A stretch of 64,000 bases of DNA. Origin: Sideroxydans lithotrophicus (GTDB taxonomy: Bacteria > Pseudomonadota > Gammaproteobacteria > Burkholderiales > Gallionellaceae). The DNA is taken from assembly GCA_020723185.1 (NCBI GenBank), contig DYJI01000006.1:1-64000 (forward strand), read 5' to 3'. The position numbers were made by a program, and so were the translations under genes. Positions within the stretch are counted from its first letter, which is position 1; each line of letters begins with the position of its first letter. Below are positions 55,361 through 64,000 of this stretch, piece by piece. Below the pieces are notes generated by a model. It saw only the letters and a program-made list of their open reading frames with translations, had not been told where the DNA came from and ran no database searches.

Positions 55361-58051
55361 ATGAATAACCCTGAACCCACACACGATTTCGACCAGCTTG
55401 TCGCCTTTTCCATCCAGTGCAGCCGCTACTTTTCCAGATTGCTGGAAGCTGAGCCTGGCTGGCAGGAGGCCTTGCGCGGCGACCATCGCTCGCCCGCCGA
55501 TGCGGAACTGATCCGGCGCTGGCTGGATGAGTTGCCGACCGACGACGAAGTACAGTTGTCGAGCGCGCTGCGCATCCTGCGCAAACGCGTGATGCTGCAC
55601 CTGATACTGCGCGACCTTGGCGGTTTATGCGGCCTGGAAGAAGTGGTGAGTGCCATGACCGCGCTGGCCGAACTGTCCGTGCAGCGTGCCCAAGCGCTGA
55701 TGATGAGGGTGTTGTGTGCGCAATTCGGCCAGCCGGTGGGAACCGAGAGCGGTGCCCCGCAACAGATGCTGGTGATCGGCATGGGCAAGCTGGGCGGCGG
55801 CGAACTGAACGTCTCCTCGGACATCGACCTCATCTTCGTCTATCCGGAGGAAGGCGAGACGAATGGTACCCGCTCCCTCTCCAATCACGAGTTCTTCAGC
55901 CGGCTGGGGCGCAAGGTGATCGCACTGGTGAACGACCTCACCGCCGACGGTTATGTGTTCCGCGTCGACATGCGGCTACGCCCATACGGCGACAGCGGCC
56001 CGCTGGCGATGAGCTTCGCCGCACTGGAGGAGTATCTGGTGACACAGGGGCGCGAATGGGAGCGCTACGCATGGATCAAGGCGCGCGTCATCTCCCCGGT
56101 CGGAGACCCGCACATCGCCGATCTGGAAAAGCTGTCCCTGCCTTTCGTATTCCGAAAATATCTGGATTTTGGCGCTTTCGATTCGATGCGCAAACTGCAT
56201 GCGCAGATCCGTGCCGAAGTCGTTCGCCGCGACCGGCAGGACAACATCAAGCTCGGCTCCGGCGGTATCCGCGAGATCGAGTTCCTCGCGCAGGTGTTCC
56301 AGTTGATACGCGGCGGACGGGATGCGCGACTGCGCATCAAACCCACCCGCAGCGTGCTGCGTTTGCTCGCCCAGGAAGGCGAGCTGCAGGCGGAGGTGGC
56401 GCAACGGCTGGACGACAGCTATGTGTTCCTGCGCAACCTGGAACACCGCCTGCAATATCTGGACGACCAGCAGACACAGATGCTGCCGGAAGGCGACGAG
56501 CAAAAGGCCGTCGTCGCGCGCGCCATGGGTTACCCCGACTATGCCGCGCTATTGGCGGCATTGGACCCGCTGCGCGAGTTTGTCAGCAGCCAGTTCGAAG
56601 CGGTCTTCGGCAACAGACAGGGAGAGAGCGCAGAAGGCATCTGGCAGGAGAACGCCGATCGCGACGCCCTGGCGGCGCAACTCGGCGATGCCGGCTATTC
56701 CGGCACGACCGAACTCGCCGACATGCTGATGCAGATGCGCGCGAGCAGCCGTTATCGGCAATTGCCGGAGATCAGCCGGCAACGCATGGATAGTCTGGTA
56801 CCGCGCTTCATCAAGTTATGCGCGGCCGAGAAGAATGCGGACGCCGCCTTGCATCGCGCTCTCGCCCTGCTCGAAGCCATCGCCCGCCGCGCGGCCTATC
56901 TGGCTTTCCTCGCCGAATATCCGCAGGCCTTGCCGAGACTGATGCGCATCCTCGGTGCCAGCGCCTGGGCGGGGGAATATCTGGCGCAGCATCCCATCCT
57001 GCTGGATGAATTGCTGGACACGCGGGAACTGTACGAGGCACCGGACTGGCAGGCGCTGGACGCACAGTTGCTGCAACAGCTCGAGGCGCATCACGGCGAC
57101 ACCGAACGCGAGATGGATGTGCTGCGGCAGTTCCGGCAGGTGCAGACCTTCCACTTGCTGGCGATGGATCTGCAGGGCGTGTTGCCGCTGGAGAATCTCA
57201 GCGACCACCTGAGCGATCTGGCCGACCTGATCCTGCGCCATGTGTTGCGCCTGTGCTGGCGCGATGCGCGCAAGAAACACATCGAACACCCCAGGTTCGC
57301 GGTGATCGCCTACGGCAAACTGGGCGGCAAGGAGCTGGGCTACTCCTCCGACCTCGACCTCGTGTTCCTGTACGAGGACGACGATCCAGATGCCGGGCAG
57401 ATCTATGCGCGGCTGGGACAGCGCATCAACACACTGGTCTCCAGCTACACCGCCGCCGGGCGCTTGTACGAGGTCGATCTGCGCCTGCGCCCGAACGGCG
57501 ACAGTGGTCTGCTGGTCAGCTCGACCGAGGCATTCGAGTCATACCAGCGCGAGCATGCCTGGGTGTGGGAACACCAGGCGCTGACGCGGGCGCGCTTCTG
57601 CGCGGGGGACGAGGCTGTGGGCGCAAGGTTCGAGCAGATACGCAAGTCGATACTGTGCATGCCCCGCGATGTCGAGAAACTGAAGCAGGACGTGCAGGAG
57701 ATGCGCCGCAAGATGCACGAAGGGCATCCGAACCCGACAGCGTTGTTCGACATCAAACACGACAGCGGCGGAATGGTGGATATCGAATTCATGGTGCAGT
57801 TCATCGTGCTGGCCTATGCGTCACGCTATCCGCAGTTGGCGTTGAACATCGGCAATCTGGCCTTGCTGCGAACCGCGGCAGAGCTGGGTTTGATCGATCG
57901 GGACACCAGCAGCGCCCTGCAAGCGCACTACCGGGAACTGAGACGGTTGCAACACGAGATGAGATTGAACAAGATCCCTGCCCGCATCGAGCCGGGCGAT
58001 CTGGACATCACTGCGGTCAGGGATCTGTGGAAGACGCTGTTCGGGCAGTGA
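55361..58051 (+). CDS. glnE: Bifunctional glutamine synthetase adenylyltransferase/deadenylase
   Basis: This enzyme adenylylates and deadenylylates glutamine synthetase in response to PII. The 896-residue protein has two nucleotidyltransferase domains: LNVSSDIDLIFVYPEEG near residue 147 (deadenylylase) and GYSSDLDLVFLYEDDD near 655 (adenylyltransferase), each with the two Asp metal ligands, and helical PII-binding regions after each. It ends one base before the stop of the convergent cyclase gene. Confidence 0.96.
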   Translation: MNNPEPTHDFDQLVAFSIQCSRYFSRLLEAEPGWQEALRGDHRSPADAELIRRWLDELPTDDEVQLSSALRILRKRVMLHLILRDLGGLCGLEEVVSAMTALAELSVQRAQALMMRVLCAQFGQPVGTESGAPQQMLVIGMGKLGGGELNVSSDIDLIFVYPEEGETNGTRSLSNHEFFSRLGRKVIALVNDLTADGYVFRVDMRLRPYGDSGPLAMSFAALEEYLVTQGREWERYAWIKARVISPVGDPHIADLEKLSLPFVFRKYLDFGAFDSMRKLHAQIRAEVVRRDRQDNIKLGSGGIREIEFLAQVFQLIRGGRDARLRIKPTRSVLRLLAQEGELQAEVAQRLDDSYVFLRNLEHRLQYLDDQQTQMLPEGDEQKAVVARAMGYPDYAALLAALDPLREFVSSQFEAVFGNRQGESAEGIWQENADRDALAAQLGDAGYSGTTELADMLMQMRASSRYRQLPEISRQRMDSLVPRFIKLCAAEKNADAALHRALALLEAIARRAAYLAFLAEYPQALPRLMRILGASAWAGEYLAQHPILLDELLDTRELYEAPDWQALDAQLLQQLEAHHGDTEREMDVLRQFRQVQTFHLLAMDLQGVLPLENLSDHLSDLADLILRHVLRLCWRDARKKHIEHPRFAVIAYGKLGGKELGYSSDLDLVFLYEDDDPDAGQIYARLGQRINTLVSSYTAAGRLYEVDLRLRPNGDSGLLVSSTEAFESYQREHAWVWEHQALTRARFCAGDEAVGARFEQIRKSILCMPRDVEKLKQDVQEMRRKMHEGHPNPTALFDIKHDSGGMVDIEFMVQFIVLAYASRYPQLALNIGNLALLRTAAELGLIDRDTSSALQAHYRELRRLQHEMRLNKIPARIEPGDLDITAVRDLWKTLFGQ

Positions 58052-59368
58052 TCAGGCGACGGCCGGGGCCCCGCCCTGCGGGGGCAACTGGTAGATATTG
58101 GTCTTGCCGGCTTCACCCTTGCCATCCACCCGGCCGGTCAGCCGGTAGGAAGTCATCTCGCCCTTGCCCTTGACGTTCAGCACATTCGGAGGTTCGAACA
58201 GATAATCGTGACGCAGACGGTTGAAGGTCAGTCGGTCGGTGAGGATATGGCCGGATTTCGCATCGTCGGTCAGGCGGCTGGCGATGTTCACGGTGTCACC
58301 CCACAGGTCGTAGATAAAACGCTTGGTGCCGATCACCCCGGCCACCACCGGGCCGGTCGCGATACCGATGTGCACCCCCAGATTGCGCTTGGCGGCCAGC
58401 GGATGCTTGCTGACGAACTCGATCATCTCCAACCCCATGTTCACCACATCGGCCGCGTAATCCGGGCGTTCGCGCGTCAGGCCGCCCACCACCATGTAGG
58501 CATCGCCTATGGTCTTGATCTTTTCCAGCCCGTATTTCTCCGACAGTTCGTCGAAGCCCGAGAACACAGTATTGAGCAGGCCGACCATCTGCTCGGGCGA
58601 CATCTGTTCGGTGAGCTGGGTGAAGTTGACCAGATCGGCGAACATCACCGTCACATCGGCATAACCGTCGGCGATCAGCCCCTCGTTGCTCTTCAGGCGC
58701 TCGGCGATGTTTGACGGTAGCACGTTGAACAGCACACGCTCGGATTTCTTCTGTTCTTCGGCCAACAGGGCATGTTGCTCGTCCAGCTGATGCTTGATCT
58801 TCTCCGTCTCGATCACGAAGTAGCGCACCAGGAAGTACAGGATGGCGGACATCGCGGCGAAATTCAGTGCAAAGAAGAAGCCGATGGTGTTGAGCGGGAT
58901 GCCGGTCGTGGAGCCCGTACCCAGATAGAAATCGAAGAAACCGGAGACGCCGGTGAGTACCATGTAGGCGACGAACCAGGGGATGGATTCCTTCCAGCCG
59001 GAGACCACCAGCGCGCCGATCGGTGCCAGCAATGCCCACAAGGCCACACCGCTGGAGGTTATGGAACTGCCTATGCTCCATTGCATGACGAAAGGCGCGA
59101 ACAGGAACAGGTTCAACTGCACGAAGCGCAGTACCTCGAAGTTGCGCGACTTCATGTAGTACACCAGAGAACCGACCGACACGACCTGGTAGATCAAGGG
59201 GACGTTGCTGGAGAAGTTCAGACCCATCATCCAGTAGATGGCCAGCCAGAACATGACAGCGAAAGTCATGAATGCCGCAGCAAAGATGAGCAGACTCTTG
59301 CGCAGTTTGTCTTCCTGCGTATCGAGGATCTCGGGATCTATCCTTTGCGTATCGATGTGCTGCGCCAT
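58052..59368 (-). CDS. Membrane class III adenylate cyclase
   Basis: About 438 residues from ATG 59368; an ATG five codons upstream is an alternative with no SD. The N-terminal 190 residues have six TM segments in two groups without a periplasmic domain, followed by a coiled coil (EKIKHQLDEQHALLAEEQKK) and the catalytic domain. Metal ligands are Asp in MFADLVNF and TIGDAY; the adenine-selecting Lys in EKIKTIGD and Asp in IYDLWGD are both present, as are Asn and Arg in VNIASRL. The product should be cAMP, acting as a homodimer. Confidence 0.9.
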   Translation of the reverse strand: MAQHIDTQRIDPEILDTQEDKLRKSLLIFAAAFMTFAVMFWLAIYWMMGLNFSSNVPLIYQVVSVGSLVYYMKSRNFEVLRFVQLNLFLFAPFVMQWSIGSSITSSGVALWALLAPIGALVVSGWKESIPWFVAYMVLTGVSGFFDFYLGTGSTTGIPLNTIGFFFALNFAAMSAILYFLVRYFVIETEKIKHQLDEQHALLAEEQKKSERVLFNVLPSNIAERLKSNEGLIADGYADVTVMFADLVNFTQLTEQMSPEQMVGLLNTVFSGFDELSEKYGLEKIKTIGDAYMVVGGLTRERPDYAADVVNMGLEMIEFVSKHPLAAKRNLGVHIGIATGPVVAGVIGTKRFIYDLWGDTVNIASRLTDDAKSGHILTDRLTFNRLRHDYLFEPPNVLNVKGKGEMTSYRLTGRVDGKGEAGKTNIYQLPPQGGAPAVA

Positions 59369-59463
59369 GCGCCCCCCGGCCATACCAGACTGAATGCCGC
59401 GATATTACCTTATGCCCTGTCAAAGCGATACGCCCCGAATGCGGCATCCGGATTACTCGCAGC

Positions 59464-59492
59464 TTCATAATCGGCCGGGAAACAGCTAGAAT
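59464..59492 (+). promoter_or_regulatory. Candidate promoter of ilvE
   Basis: TTCATA, a 17-base spacer and TAGAAT, 41 bases before the start codon. Confidence 0.45.
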
Positions 59493-59533
59493 CCCCACCC
59501 CGAATTCAAACCCACGCTTTCAAGGAAATCACC

Positions 59534-60454
59534 ATGTCCATGTCCGACCGCGACGGCTTCATCTGGCACGACGGCAAGCTCGTCCCCTGGCGCGATGCCA
59601 CCACCCATGTCCTGACCCATACCCTGCACTACGGCATGGGCGTGTTCGAGGGCGTGCGCGCGTACAAGACGACCCAGGGCACGGCGATCTTCCGACTGCA
59701 GGAGCATACCGACCGTCTGTTCAACTCGGCCTACATCTTCAAGATGAAGATGCCGTACGACAAGGAGACCCTGATGGAGGCGCAAAAGGAAGTGGTGCGC
59801 GCCAACAAGCTGGAATCCTGCTACATCCGACCCATCGTGTTCTACGGCTCAGAAGCCATGGGCATCGCCGCCACCAAGGTCAGCACCCATGTCGCCATCG
59901 CGGCCTGGCCGTGGGGGGCCTATCTGGGCGAAGAAGGCATGGCCAAGGGCATCCGCGTCAAGACCTCCAGCTTCACCCGCCATCATGTGAACGTGAACAT
60001 GTGCCGCTCCAAGTCGGTCGGCACCTATACCAATTCCATCCTGGCCCATCAGGAAGTGGCGAACGACGGCTATGACGAGGCGCTGCTGCTGGACGTGGAC
60101 GGCTATGTCGCCGAAGGCGCGGGCGAGAACATCTTCATCGTGAAGAAGGGCAAGCTGTACACGCCCGATCTGACCTCCTGTCTGGAAGGCATCACGCGCG
60201 ACTCCATCATCACGCTGGCCAAGGACATGGGACTGGAGCTGATCGAGAAGCGCATCACGCGCGACGAGGTGTATTGCGCCGAAGAGGCCTTCTTCACCGG
60301 CACCGCCGCTGAAGTGACGCCGATCCGCGAACTGGATACGCGCACCATAGGCAGCGGCAGCCGCGGTCCGGTGACCACCAAACTGCAAGCTGCGTTCTTC
60401 GACATCGTCGCCGGCAAGAACGACAAGTACGCCGACTGGCTGGCACACGTTTAA
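59534..60454 (+). CDS. ilvE: Branched-chain amino acid aminotransferase
   Basis: This PLP enzyme interconverts Leu, Ile and Val with their 2-oxo acids. The 306-residue protein has [16 protein letters not shown] near residue 30, the PLP-lysine region around [12 protein letters not shown] near 160, and [20 protein letters not shown] near 190, all typical of class IV aminotransferases. AAGGAAA precedes the ATG. It is followed after 18 bases by a small zinc-finger gene. Confidence 0.95.
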   Translation: MSMSDRDGFIWHDGKLVPWRDATTHVLTHTLHYGMGVFEGVRAYKTTQGTAIFRLQEHTDRLFNSAYIFKMKMPYDKETLMEAQKEVVRANKLESCYIRPIVFYGSEAMGIAATKVSTHVAIAAWPWGAYLGEEGMAKGIRVKTSSFTRHHVNVNMCRSKSVGTYTNSILAHQEVANDGYDEALLLDVDGYVAEGAGENIFIVKKGKLYTPDLTSCLEGITRDSIITLAKDMGLELIEKRITRDEVYCAEEAFFTGTAAEVTPIRELDTRTIGSGSRGPVTTKLQAAFFDIVAGKNDKYADWLAHV

Positions 60455-60472
60455 CAGGGACCGGGGGAAAGT

Positions 60473-60673
60473 ATGGCCAACGATCAAATCTCGCAACGTT
60501 ATGTCGAAGTCACTGCAGAAGCGTTGCCGCTGTTCTGCCCGACACCGTCGGTGAGCCTGTGGAGCGCCCACCCCCGCGTCGCCATCCCGGTCGAAAAACT
60601 GGGCGAGGCGGTCTGCCCGTACTGCGGCACGCACTACAAGTTCAAGGGCGACCTGCCCCGCGCTCATCATTGA
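60473..60673 (+). CDS. Small zinc-finger protein (zf-CHCC type)
   Basis: A 66-residue protein with Cys22 (LFCP), His (SAHPRV) and the CPYCGTHY motif near residue 48, giving the Cys-His-Cys-Cys set of the zf-CHCC family related to the NDUFS6 zinc subunit. It lies right after ilvE and before waaF. GGGGGAAAG precedes the ATG. Its role is not known. Confidence 0.85.
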   Translation: MANDQISQRYVEVTAEALPLFCPTPSVSLWSAHPRVAIPVEKLGEAVCPYCGTHYKFKGDLPRAHH

Positions 60674-60683
60674 GAAACCCAGG

Positions 60684-61688
60684 ATGAAAAAGATCCTCGT
60701 CGTCGCACCCAGCTGGGTGGGCGACTGCGTGCTGATGCAGCCCATGCTGCAGCGCTTGGCGCAGCGCCACCCCGGCGTGCAGATCGACGTGCTGGCCCCG
60801 CCGTGGACGGAGAAGCTGCTGCGTCAGATACCCGAAGTCGCCGAGGTGATCATCAATCCATTCCCGCACGGTGCACTGCAACTCGGTGCGCGCCGCGCTC
60901 TGGGCATACAACTTCGCGCGAACGGCTACGATCAGGCCATCGTACTGCCCAACTCGCTCAAATCAGCACTCGTACCCTGGTTCGCCGACATCCCTTTGCG
61001 CACCGGCTTCACCGGCGAGATGCGCTACGGACTGCTCAATGACGCACGCAAGCTGGACAAGCGCAAACTGCCGCTGATGGTCGAACGATTCGCCGCGTTG
61101 GCCGAAGAGCGCGACACCGACATCGTCCGCCCCCTCCCGTCCCCCACGTTGCATGCCAGCGATGAACAACGACAAGCTGCACTGGTTAAGCAGGGACTGT
61201 CACTGGACAAACCGGTCGCCGTGTTCTGTCCCGGTGCGGAATATGGACCGGCCAAACGCTGGCCTGCACACTACTACGCCGAACTGGCGCAGCGACTGCG
61301 CAACAAAGGTTATGCAGTATGGCTGATCGGCTCACCCAAGGACAAGGAAGTGGCCGACAAGATAGTGGCGCTCGGCAACGAGCCCTGCCGCAACCTGTGC
61401 GGCACGACCGACCTTGCCGAAGCCATCGCGTTGATCTCCTGCGCCAAGCTGGTGGTAAGCAACGATTCCGGTTTGATGCACATCGCCGCCGCACTGGACA
61501 GGCCCATGCTGGCGATATTCGGCTCCAGCAGCCCGCAATTCACACCGCCGCTGTCCGATCAGGCCCGCGTGCTCAAGCTCGACCTACCGTGCAGCCCCTG
61601 CTTCAAACGCGAATGTCCGCTGGGGCATTTCAACTGCATGCTGCAACTGACCCCGCAGGAAGTGGCCCGACACCTTCCCGACCGTTGA
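60684..61688 (+). CDS. waaF: Lipopolysaccharide heptosyltransferase II
   Basis: This enzyme adds the second L-glycero-D-manno-heptose to the LPS inner core. The 334-residue GT9 (GT-B fold) protein starts KKILVVAPSWVGDCVLMQPML and has the donor-binding region FCPGAEYGPAKRWP near residue 175 and VSNDSGLMHIAAALDRPMLAIFGSS near 255. It acts at the cytoplasmic face of the inner membrane. It starts 10 bases after the zinc-finger gene and 3 bases before algC, so it is in the same operon. Confidence 0.94.
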   Translation: MKKILVVAPSWVGDCVLMQPMLQRLAQRHPGVQIDVLAPPWTEKLLRQIPEVAEVIINPFPHGALQLGARRALGIQLRANGYDQAIVLPNSLKSALVPWFADIPLRTGFTGEMRYGLLNDARKLDKRKLPLMVERFAALAEERDTDIVRPLPSPTLHASDEQRQAALVKQGLSLDKPVAVFCPGAEYGPAKRWPAHYYAELAQRLRNKGYAVWLIGSPKDKEVADKIVALGNEPCRNLCGTTDLAEAIALISCAKLVVSNDSGLMHIAAALDRPMLAIFGSSSPQFTPPLSDQARVLKLDLPCSPCFKRECPLGHFNCMLQLTPQEVARHLPDR

Positions 61689-61691
61689 AGC

Positions 61692-63068
61692 ATGTCCGTC
61701 GTACCCGCTGAGATCTTCAAGGCTTACGACATACGCGGTATCGTCGGCAAGTCACTGACCGACGACATCGTCACCCGCATCGGCCACGCCATCGGTTCGG
61801 AAGCCAGATCCCGCCAGCGACACATCATCGCCATCGGCTACGACGGTCGCCTGTCCGGTCCCGCCTTTTCTCTGGCACTGTCTCGCGGCATCCGCAACAG
61901 CGGGGTCGATGTGATCGACCTCGGCCGCATCACCACCCCCATGGCCTATTTCGCCGCGTTCCAGCTCGATACCGGCTGTGCGGTGATGATCACCGGCAGC
62001 CACAATCCGCCCGAGTACAACGGCTTGAAGATCGTGCTGGATGGAGAGACGCTATCGGGTGCTGCGATCCAAAGCCTGCGCGCGCGCATCGATAGCGGCG
62101 AGCTGACCCACGGTGACGGCAGATATTCCAGATATGACATCGCCCCCGAGTACATGGCGCGCATCATCGGCGACATCCGTCTGGCCCGACCGATGAAGCT
62201 CACGGTGGATTGCGGCAACGGCGTGGCGGGTGATTTCGCTGCCGAGCTCTATCGGGGGCTGGGCTGCGAGGTGAAAGAACTATACTGCGATGTGGACGGG
62301 CGATTCCCCCACCATCACCCCGACCCTTCCGACCCAGCCAATCTCGCAGACCTGATCGACAGTCTGCACTGTGATGACAGCGAGCTGGGACTGGCCTTCG
62401 ACGGCGATGCAGACCGGCTGGGCGTCGTCACCAAAGACGGCGGCATCATCTTCCCGGACCGTCAGTTGATGCTGTTCGCGGCCGATCTGCTCGCGCGCCA
62501 TCCAGGCGCGGAGGTGATCTTCGACGTCAAGTGCTCGGGCAAATTGTTCCCCTGGATACGCGAGCATGGCGGCACACCTTCGATGTGGAAGACCGGCCAT
62601 TCGCTGATCAAAGCCAGGATGAAAGAGACCGGCGCGATGCTGGCCGCCGAGATGACCGGCCATGTGTTCTTCAAGGAACACTGGTATGGCTTCGACGACG
62701 GCTTGTATGCCGGCGCAAGACTGCTGGAGATATTGAGCAGGTTCGAGGATGCGAGTGTGGTGCTACATGCCCTGCCCGACTCGGTTAACACGCCGGAGTT
62801 GCATATCCGCACCGCAGAGGGCGAGCACCACGCATTGATTGACCGGCTGCAGGATGAAGCACGATTCGCGGATGCGCTGGACATCGTCACGATCGACGGC
62901 CTGCGCGTGGAATATGCCGATGGCTTCGGTCTGGTGCGCGCGTCAAACACGATCCCGGCCATCGTGCTGCGATTCGAAGCGGATGACGAGGCTGCGCTGC
63001 AGCGCATACAGGGAGATTTCAGGAAACTGTTGCTGGATGCATCACCAGTATTGGTGTTGCCCTTCTGA
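61692..63068 (+). CDS. algC: Phosphomannomutase/phosphoglucomutase
   Basis: A 458-residue alpha-D-phosphohexomutase that interconverts hexose 1- and 6-phosphates for LPS and polysaccharide precursors. The phosphoserine loop TGSHNP holds Ser103, the Mg loop is FDGDADRLG near residue 237, and the sugar-binding EMTGHVFF near 320 follows. The start KAYDIRGIVG is typical. It ends a plus-strand operon with ilvE, zinc finger and waaF. Confidence 0.94.
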   Translation: MSVVPAEIFKAYDIRGIVGKSLTDDIVTRIGHAIGSEARSRQRHIIAIGYDGRLSGPAFSLALSRGIRNSGVDVIDLGRITTPMAYFAAFQLDTGCAVMITGSHNPPEYNGLKIVLDGETLSGAAIQSLRARIDSGELTHGDGRYSRYDIAPEYMARIIGDIRLARPMKLTVDCGNGVAGDFAAELYRGLGCEVKELYCDVDGRFPHHHPDPSDPANLADLIDSLHCDDSELGLAFDGDADRLGVVTKDGGIIFPDRQLMLFAADLLARHPGAEVIFDVKCSGKLFPWIREHGGTPSMWKTGHSLIKARMKETGAMLAAEMTGHVFFKEHWYGFDDGLYAGARLLEILSRFEDASVVLHALPDSVNTPELHIRTAEGEHHALIDRLQDEARFADALDIVTIDGLRVEYADGFGLVRASNTIPAIVLRFEADDEAALQRIQGDFRKLLLDASPVLVLPF

Positions 63069-63077
63069 GCCGGCAGC

Positions 63078-63536
63078 TCAGGAGTGGATGGTCTGCTGCA
63101 GCGCCTTGCCCATACCGTTCTCGTCCAGCCAGCCCAACTCGATCAGGTCGCGCATCAACTGGCTGAACTCCGCCAGATTCTCCGGCTTGCGCACGAAGCT
63201 GTTGGCACCGATCTGGTAGGAAAGCACAACATCCGAGGGCTCATGGCTGTCTGAATAGACCACGATGGGCACGTGTGTGAGGCGGCTATCCATGCGCAAC
63301 GTTCGCAGTACCGCGAGTCCGAGCAGCTTGGGCAACTTGAGATCGAGCAGGATCAGGCGCGGTACGGGATGGCCGTGTGAGGTCTCGGCAGACAACCAAT
63401 CGAGTGCGGCGACACTGTCCGGCACCACGGCCAGATACAGTTCGCCGGGACAACTGGCGACCGCCTGCTGCACCAGCAGGATCGCCGCTTCCTCGTTCTC
63501 CACCAGCAAGATCGTATCGCCAGATTGCTTCAACAT
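63078..63536 (-). CDS. Stand-alone response regulator receiver protein
   Basis: A 152-residue single receiver domain of the type often associated with phytochrome or Rcp1-like signalling (LLVENEEAAILLVQQAV, phosphoacceptor Asp in LILLDLKLPKLLG, Thr/Ser in VVYSDS, Lys in FVRKPENL). There is no output domain. GGAAGG precedes ATG 63536, and the frame open to 63701 is a shadow of alaS. It lies downstream of alaS on the same strand; no kinase is in the window. Confidence 0.87.
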   Translation of the reverse strand: MLKQSGDTILLVENEEAAILLVQQAVASCPGELYLAVVPDSVAALDWLSAETSHGHPVPRLILLDLKLPKLLGLAVLRTLRMDSRLTHVPIVVYSDSHEPSDVVLSYQIGANSFVRKPENLAEFSQLMRDLIELGWLDENGMGKALQQTIHS

Positions 63537-63564
63537 CTGCCTTCCCTTGCCTCCACATAAGCCC

Positions 63565-63578
63565 CATGCTGCAGCATG
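63565..63578. other. 14-base perfect palindrome upstream of the response regulator
   Basis: CATGCTGCAGCATG is fully self-complementary and lies 29 bases before the response regulator start, between it and the alaS hairpin. It could be an operator. Confidence 0.35.
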
Positions 63579-63580
63579 AA

Positions 63581-63599
63581 CCGTCTGCAAGCCAGACGG
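63581..63599 (-). terminator. Hairpin after alaS
   Basis: A 7-bp stem (CCGTCTG / CAGACGG) with a 5-base loop lies just beyond the alaS stop. It has no T-run, so it may only attenuate transcription into the response regulator gene. Confidence 0.4.
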
Positions 63600-63603
63600 C
63601 GGA

Positions 63604-64000
63604 TCACAATCTTTCTTTGGCCCAGCCTGCCACGGACGCCAAAGCCTTGGCCAGATGTTCAGGCTGCGTGCCGCCCGCCATCGCCATGTCCGGGCGACCA
63701 CCGCCCTTGCCGCCGACCTGCTGCGCGACGAAGTTCACAAGGTCGCCTGCCTTGACCTTGGCCGTCAGATCGGCGGTGACACCTGCAGCCAGGCTGACCT
63801 TGCCGTCGGCATCAGCCGCCAGCACGATAACGGCAGATTTCAGCTTGTCCTTGAGCTTGTCCATGGTCTCGCGCAGCGTGGCGGCATCGGCCCCCTCCAG
63901 CTTCGCGGCCAGCACTTTCACGCCGTTGACGTCCTGCGCCTGGGAAACGAGCTCATCGCCCTGCGCGGAAGCGAGTTTGGATTTCAGCGCGGCGAGTTCC
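63604..64000 (-). CDS. alaS: Alanyl-tRNA synthetase, C-terminal end (start outside the window)
   Basis: The frame runs off the right edge, leaving the last 132 residues. The visible part is the end of the coiled-coil stretch ([15 protein letters not shown]) and the DHHA1 / C-Ala domain with the diagnostic [15 protein letters not shown] near the end. The enzyme charges tRNA-Ala and edits mischarged Ser and Gly. The stop is followed by a hairpin and the response regulator. Confidence 0.95.
   Translation of the reverse strand, partial: ELAALKSKLASAQGDELVSQAQDVNGVKVLAAKLEGADAATLRETMDKLKDKLKSAVIVLAADADGKVSLAAGVTADLTAKVKAGDLVNFVAQQVGGKGGGRPDMAMAGGTQPEHLAKALASVAGWAKERL

Overview
This window looks like a chromosomal segment of a Gram-negative betaproteobacterium. 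The evidence is a GC-rich, tightly packed gene set with LPS heptosyltransferase, RND pumps with outer-membrane factors, YhdP and TldD, GlnE and a class III adenylate cyclase. The gene repertoire would fit the Gallionellales/Nitrosomonadales. That placement is inference; no rRNA or other marker here settles it.

Layout. 1-1.1 kb is the A+T-rich tail of a prophage replication module: a truncated initiator with a (Gln-Asp)9 repeat and a helicase-loader-like protein. It ends beside a tRNA-Lys whose 3' end faces it. 1.7-7.4 kb is a four-gene heavy-metal efflux operon (adaptor, RND pump, DUF3240, TolC-type channel). 7.5-13.4 kb holds an HD-GYP protein, acetyl-CoA synthetase, an MltD-type transglycosylase and a yqjD/E/K-like envelope set. 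13.5-20.8 kb is a Yej-like peptide ABC transporter, split by an opposing FrnE-like gene; a small palindromic element sits inside its ATPase gene. 20.8-30 kb is mainly housekeeping: YgfZ, TadA, peroxiredoxin, PhoH, MsrB, YciB, YciI, PPIase, Sel1 protein. 41.7-64 kb is core metabolism and envelope: PurL, NAD(P)HX dehydratase, CrcB, TldD, nitrilase, YhdP, GlnE, adenylate cyclase, IlvE, WaaF, AlgC, AlaS.

The most unusual part is 31-40 kb. Three unrelated genes (a CHASE-PAS-PAS-GGDEF diguanylate cyclase, an unknown secreted protein and a PD-(D/E)xK nuclease-like protein) each carry the same kind of promoter and roughly 130-150 nt 5' leader. All three have TTGACA, a 17-base spacer and a TAnAnT-like -10, then ACTTGCAGA, then three predicted hairpins and a segment complementary to the downstream gene's own ribosome binding site. 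Changes between copies mostly preserve pairing in the third hairpin and in the RBS pairing. I read this as a candidate undescribed cis-regulatory RNA family.

The third leader drives an A+T-rich two-gene cassette at 37.3-40.0 kb: an HSDR_N-type nuclease-like protein and a DUF262 protein with a C-terminal AlbA_2 domain. It looks like a horizontally acquired, possibly anti-phage module. The second gene is broken by an apparent single-base loss in an A-run.

Second-messenger genes are numerous: two diguanylate cyclases with intact GG(D/E)EF and RxxD motifs, one HD-GYP phosphodiesterase-like protein and one adenylate cyclase.
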